Assembly: GCA_049472395.1 (NCBI GenBank)
Contig: JBLIRR010000088.1
Location: 1 to 9,131 of the forward strand
From: JBLIRR01 sp049472395
GTDB lineage: Bacteria; SZUA-182; DTGQ01; JBLIRR01
Direction of reading: 5' to 3'
Length of the DNA stretch: 9,131 nt
Shown here: positions 5,748 to 9,131 of the stretch, piece by piece
How the letters are laid out: every line of letters begins with the position of its first letter
How positions within the stretch are numbered: position 1 is the first letter of the stretch
Translations under genes and position numbers: made by a program
The notes under the pieces: generated by a model
The model's input: the letters and a program-made list of their open reading frames with translations, nothing else
Told to the model about the DNA's origin: nothing
Database searches by the model: none

Positions 5748-8510
5748 TCATCTTAATAACATCGTCCTCCTTTTTGATCGTTTGAAGGCCTTAATACTTT
5801 CATGGGCGAGCAGAAATAAAACTGTGGTAACTCCTACACTTATCCAATCACTAAGGGGTAAGGGAACAAATCCTAGAAAACTATTTATAACAGGCGCGTA
5901 GAGAGCTGTCATAGTGAATCCGATTGAAATAACAATAGACCACACTATTTTTTTGTTGCTCCAGAAGTTGCGATTGAAAAGAGAGTCAAAGTTATATCTT
6001 CGTGATAGAATATTCACAAACTGACAAAAGACAATGGTGGTATAACTTAGAGTATTAGCTCTCGGATACAGTGTATGGGCCACACTCAGTTTTACGCCTG
6101 TGCGATGAATGAATACCCCAAAGTTAGCGAACCCAAGAGCACCCATAAAAAATCCGAGAAACAGGATTTCACCTATTATATATTTATTTAAAATGTGTTC
6201 CTCCTGACTTCGGGGTGGGGAGGTCATTATATCTTCCGAGCCAGGATCAAAGGTAAGGGCAGTAAGTGGTAAAATTTCTGCGAGTAAATCAATAGCTAAA
6301 ATTTGGATAGCTAAGATTGGAATAGGCCACCCGACGAGGGATACCCCGACAAGCCCTAAAAGAACGATACTTAATTCTGCCCCATTACTGGTTAAAGAAG
6401 CCACAATTGTTTTTTTCAGGTTATTATAGATTGTTCTCCCTTCACGTATTGCATAGACAAGGGTTGAAAAGCTATCATCGAGCAGTATAAGCTCAGAAGC
6501 TTCCTTGGCAACATCAGTGCCAATGCTCCCCATTGCTACTCCGATATGGGCGCTTTTTAAAGCCGGGGCATCATTGACCCCATCTCCTGTGACCGCAACC
6601 ACCTTTCCTGTATTGATTAACACTTTTACGATACGTAATTTATCCTCGGGAGAGACGCGTGAGAAAATGAGGTAATTTTTATCATCCATACTATTTATAA
6701 GCGTTTCATTACTCATTGCAGACAACTCTTCTCCTGTAATAACAACGACCTCTTTGTTATCGGGGGATAGGTGAATTTCTTTACCCACTGCTTGGGCGGT
6801 AATGGCATGGTCGCCGGTCATAATAAAGGTTTTAATATGCGCTGTATGTGCACTTTCTATGGCTTCTTTCACTCCTTCTTTTGGGGGATCGCTCATTGCC
6901 ATCAATCCTAGGAAAATAATATTTTTCTCGACATCCTCTATTATATAATCCTGTTTATTATCAATCAATTCCCTATATCCAAACGCCAAAACACGCATGG
7001 CCAATTTCGAATACTTGATGTTTAATGCCGTGAGCATATCACTATCTTGTGTGGTCATTTGAACTGCCTTCCCATTTTTATACAAAGACTCACTCACTGA
7101 GAGGATAGAACCGATCGATCCTTTCATGCATAAAACTTTTTTATTATCAAATTGCCGCACGGAACTCATCCTTTTCCTCACAGAATCAAAGCTGAATTCT
7201 TGAAGCTCGGGATTTTCTTCATCTTCCTTGGGAGAGCGAGTCCCGAGTTTTGTCGACACGGTAATGAGAGCAGCTTCGGTTGGGTCCCCGATCGGATACC
7301 AGCTCTCATGATTTTCATCCGGTTTATGAATCTCCGCATTCGATGCCATAGTGGCCGTATCCAGCATGATTTCTATTTTCTCAATCTCTTCTTTTGTAAG
7401 CGCTCTGCCTTTGGAATCTATAATGCCCCCCTTCGGTTCGTATCCAATTCCGGTAATGTCATAGTGCCGACCATCAAACCAGAGATATTTCACTGTTATT
7501 TCATTTTTTGTAAGCGTCCCTGTTTTGTCTGTACAAATGACATTCGTCGATCCTAAAGTCTCTACAGAAGAGAGCTTTTTTACGACAGCATTTTTTTTTG
7601 CCAAACGGGCAACGCCATTGGAAAGCGCTACCGTAATTTGCATCGGGAGCGCTTGAGGAACAACGGCAACCGCAATGCCAAGAGCATAAATTAACGCGAG
7701 ATTTAAGCCAAGGCCTTGCCAAATGGTCACACCGAACAGGATACAAGCCATGATTACGGCAAAAATAGTAACTCGATTTGCAAGGACCTGCAATTCCATC
7801 TGTAGGGGTGATTTTAATTTCCCTTCTTCCTGGGCAAGGTGTGCAATTCTCCCTAATTCTGTATTCATTCCTGTTGCCACAACCACTCCTTTCGCATTCC
7901 CCGAGGCAACAGTTGTCCCCAAATACGCCATATTATCCCGATCTGCCAGCGAGGATGTCTTCCTTATCCTGTTACTATGTTTTTCTTGAGGCATTGATTC
8001 ACCAGTTAAGGAAAAGTCATTGGTTCTTAAATTAAACGATTCAATTATGCGACTATCAGCAGGGACTTTATCCCCCTCCTCGAGGTATATGATATCTCCG
8101 GGCACTATTTGTATCTGGGATAATTCTGTTAATTCATTGTCTCTGAATACTTTCGCGGGAGATTGGACAAGTTTTTTAAGGGAATCCATAATACGCTCTG
8201 CTTTATATTCCTGAAAATAACCGTTAGCGGCATTTATGAGAACGATTATAAACATGATTAATCCATCTCGAAAATTTCCAATTATAAAAGAAATTATTCC
8301 TGCAACAATAAGAATAATTACAAGAACATCTTTAAATTGAAGCAAAAATTTTAACCAATTCGGTGTCTTTGATGAAATGCTCAGTTGATTTTCACCATAT
8401 TCCGAGAGCCTCCTTTCAGCTTCGTGATTAGAGATGCCTTTATCGCTGGTTTTAAAAATATCAAAGACTTCTTTGACTGTTTTTATAGAAAAATCATTCT
8501 GTTCAGGCAC
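5748..8510 (-). CDS. PII-type cation-transporting P-type ATPase
   Basis: This 920-residue ion pump has all the P-type ATPase landmarks: an N-terminal cation-ATPase domain (about 8-80), actuator motif LTGES (168-172), phosphorylation site DKTGT (Asp328), nucleotide-domain KGSIG (463-467), TGD (565-567) and hinge GDGVNDAP (642-649). It has about ten predicted membrane helices and the C-terminal cation-ATPase domain. It hydrolyses ATP to move cations across the cytoplasmic membrane. Ion specificity is unclear. The fourth membrane helix reads VVPQALP (284-289), where calcium and sodium pumps usually have PEGL, so the usual glutamate is Gln286. Helix 5 keeps Asn709 and Glu712. Helix 6 has Asp741 and Glu745, which align with the two acidic positions of Na,K-ATPase rather than the Asn/Asp of the calcium pump. 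Start: GTG at 8510 preceded by AAGGAGG (8519-8525) at eight bases' spacing. It appears intact and sits 112 bases before pfkA. Confidence 0.95.
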   Translation of the reverse strand: MPEQNDFSIKTVKEVFDIFKTSDKGISNHEAERRLSEYGENQLSISSKTPNWLKFLLQFKDVLVIILIVAGIISFIIGNFRDGLIMFIIVLINAANGYFQEYKAERIMDSLKKLVQSPAKVFRDNELTELSQIQIVPGDIIYLEEGDKVPADSRIIESFNLRTNDFSLTGESMPQEKHSNRIRKTSSLADRDNMAYLGTTVASGNAKGVVVATGMNTELGRIAHLAQEEGKLKSPLQMELQVLANRVTIFAVIMACILFGVTIWQGLGLNLALIYALGIAVAVVPQALPMQITVALSNGVARLAKKNAVVKKLSSVETLGSTNVICTDKTGTLTKNEITVKYLWFDGRHYDITGIGYEPKGGIIDSKGRALTKEEIEKIEIMLDTATMASNAEIHKPDENHESWYPIGDPTEAALITVSTKLGTRSPKEDEENPELQEFSFDSVRKRMSSVRQFDNKKVLCMKGSIGSILSVSESLYKNGKAVQMTTQDSDMLTALNIKYSKLAMRVLAFGYRELIDNKQDYIIEDVEKNIIFLGLMAMSDPPKEGVKEAIESAHTAHIKTFIMTGDHAITAQAVGKEIHLSPDNKEVVVITGEELSAMSNETLINSMDDKNYLIFSRVSPEDKLRIVKVLINTGKVVAVTGDGVNDAPALKSAHIGVAMGSIGTDVAKEASELILLDDSFSTLVYAIREGRTIYNNLKKTIVASLTSNGAELSIVLLGLVGVSLVGWPIPILAIQILAIDLLAEILPLTALTFDPGSEDIMTSPPRSQEEHILNKYIIGEILFLGFFMGALGFANFGVFIHRTGVKLSVAHTLYPRANTLSYTTIVFCQFVNILSRRYNFDSLFNRNFWSNKKIVWSIVISIGFTMTALYAPVINSFLGFVPLPLSDWISVGVTTVLFLLAHESIKAFKRSKRRTMLLR

Positions 8511-8518
8511 TGCCGCTT

Positions 8519-8525
8519 CCTCCTT
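8519..8525 (-). promoter_or_regulatory. Strong ribosome binding site fixing the GTG start of the cation ATPase
   Basis: AAGGAGG on the minus strand lies eight bases ahead of GTG at 8510. No in-frame ATG with comparable spacing exists nearby, so the GTG is the preferred start. Confidence 0.75.
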
Positions 8526-8542
8526 ATGCTTTTCAATTGTAT

Positions 8543-8571
8543 TAAATAATGATTTAATCTCCCATTATGGG
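8543..8571. promoter_or_regulatory. Two adjacent palindromes upstream of the cation ATPase gene
   Basis: A perfect inverted repeat with five-base arms, CCCAT-T-ATGGG (8561-8571), is followed two bases further by an AT-rich one, ATTAAA and TTTAAT arms with a six-base spacer, just before the ATPase ribosome binding site. They could be an operator or a weak RNA hairpin; they are short enough to be chance. No clear -10/-35 pair is visible in this gap. Confidence 0.25.
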
Positions 8572-8656
8572 CACACTTCATTCTGCTATTATTATTTTAT
8601 ACTTAGTATTCCATGACTTTCGGGGAATTGCTTTTCATGTTGCATTTAAATGATAA

Positions 8657-9130
8657 TTATAATAAAGAAAATTGATAGCACTTATCTGAGAGGGTACGAA
8701 GTGATAGAGTATTAAGCTTTGTTAAAGCCGCCTCCAGTTTTTTCATCATCTTAGGATCTTTTACATTTTTAATGAGCGTGACTTTCCGTAATTGCTTTGT
8801 CTCTTCAATATATCCATCTAAAAAGAGCACCGATTGCATGAGAGTAGAAAAACACAGAGGACCCATCCTGAAAAACTCTTTTAAGAAATAGGCACACAGA
8901 TTCGATAAGCTTACTCGGAAGTAAGTAAGAATTTGATCGAGTTCTACATCTACTTTATAGACGGTTTCTTTTCCCTGTAAGCGCATCCATTGCGCCTCAT
9001 AGTGGTGGAGTCTCTTAAACTCTTTTTCGTGGCTCTTCTCAATAGCCTTTATACGCCGCTGTGCCCCTCTAATCTCCCGCATGCATTTTCGTAATGTTTC
9101 CCTCTCTTCTTTACCGAGAATGAGTTTACC
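8657..9130 (-). CDS. C-terminal part of a transposase-like protein, cut by the window edge
   Basis: The frame is open from the right edge to the stop at 8657, at least 157 residues, and the visible part starts GKLILGKEERETLRKC; the first ATG at 9082 need not be the real start. The first third is highly charged and helical, probably coiled coil (EIRGAQRRIKAIEKSHEKEF). It is followed by VDVELDQILTYFRVSLSNLCAYFLKEFF and a basic tail with KDPKMMKKLEAALTKLN. This arrangement resembles, from memory, the C-terminal region of multicopy transposases in anammox and related genomes, but no catalytic DDE residues fall within the window and the assignment is tentative. It does not appear disrupted here. 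It lies 146 bases upstream of the cation ATPase on the same strand, and no inverted terminal repeat was identified in that gap. Confidence 0.5.
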   Translation of the reverse strand, partial: GKLILGKEERETLRKCMREIRGAQRRIKAIEKSHEKEFKRLHHYEAQWMRLQGKETVYKVDVELDQILTYFRVSLSNLCAYFLKEFFRMGPLCFSTLMQSVLFLDGYIEETKQLRKVTLIKNVKDPKMMKKLEAALTKLNTLSLRTLSDKCYQFSLL

Positions 9131-9131
9131 A

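Noticed and set aside
5740..5765. Inverted repeat ATTAAG/CTTAAT at the ATPase stop as a terminator
   Set aside because: The arms are six bases and AT-only, and no T-run follows on the transcript.
7152..7556. 134-codon plus-strand ORF
   Set aside because: It lies wholly opposite the intact cation ATPase gene and is explained as an antisense shadow.
7591..7599. Nine-T run inside the ATPase gene as a possible frameshift
   Set aside because: On the coding strand it encodes the KK-N of AKKNAVVKK and the frame continues normally to DKTGT, so no shift is needed.
1..9131. CRISPR array, tRNA or rRNA genes
   Set aside because: No regularly spaced repeats and no recognisable structural RNA sequence were seen on either strand.

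Overview
The window looks like bacterial chromosome of moderate, somewhat AT-rich composition. Almost every supported gene lies on the minus strand, so the natural reading direction is from base 9131 down to base 1. The gene families (DUF502, a PII-type cation ATPase, a group III phosphofructokinase, a c-type cytochrome remnant, group II intron debris and a transposase-like protein) would fit an anammox-type planctomycete or a similar anaerobic, cytochrome-rich lineage. That placement is inference from remembered family resemblances and is weak.

Right half, apparently intact genes. At the right edge is the C-terminal part of a transposase-like protein (8657-9130, cut by the window). After a 146-base gap with two small palindromes comes a 920-residue P-type cation ATPase (GTG start, strong ribosome binding site, 5748-8510). 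A 363-residue 6-phosphofructokinase follows 112 bases later (4544-5635). After a 387-base gap holding a near-consensus sigma-70 promoter and a 23-codon leader ORF comes a short unit made of a badly damaged gene (3461-4156) and an intact DUF502 membrane protein (2796-3431).

Left half, a gene graveyard. Between about 737 and 2700 almost nothing is intact, but several remnants are recognisable. They are a CxxCH cytochrome c fragment (2554-2700), the N-terminal piece of a group II intron reverse transcriptase with a frameshift (2286-2452), a transaldolase C-terminus joined in frame to a phosphoglucomutase (1299-2135), the frameshifted phosphoglucomutase C-terminus (1060-1344), and a phosphoketolase reduced from roughly 790 residues to about 108 (737-1063). 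The order tal > pgm > xfp, with an ATGA stop/start overlap between the last two, suggests a former sugar-phosphate/phosphoketolase operon that collapsed through large internal deletions. A PAP2-family membrane phosphatase (1-653) follows and runs off the left edge.

The most notable feature is the repeated style of decay. In phosphoglucomutase, phosphoketolase and the 3461-4156 gene, recognisable sequence survives at both ends or in separated blocks while the middle is missing, often with one extra frameshift. This is either genuine reductive evolution or an assembly or sequencing artefact, and the sequence alone cannot decide. No tRNA, rRNA, CRISPR array or convincing intrinsic terminator was seen.
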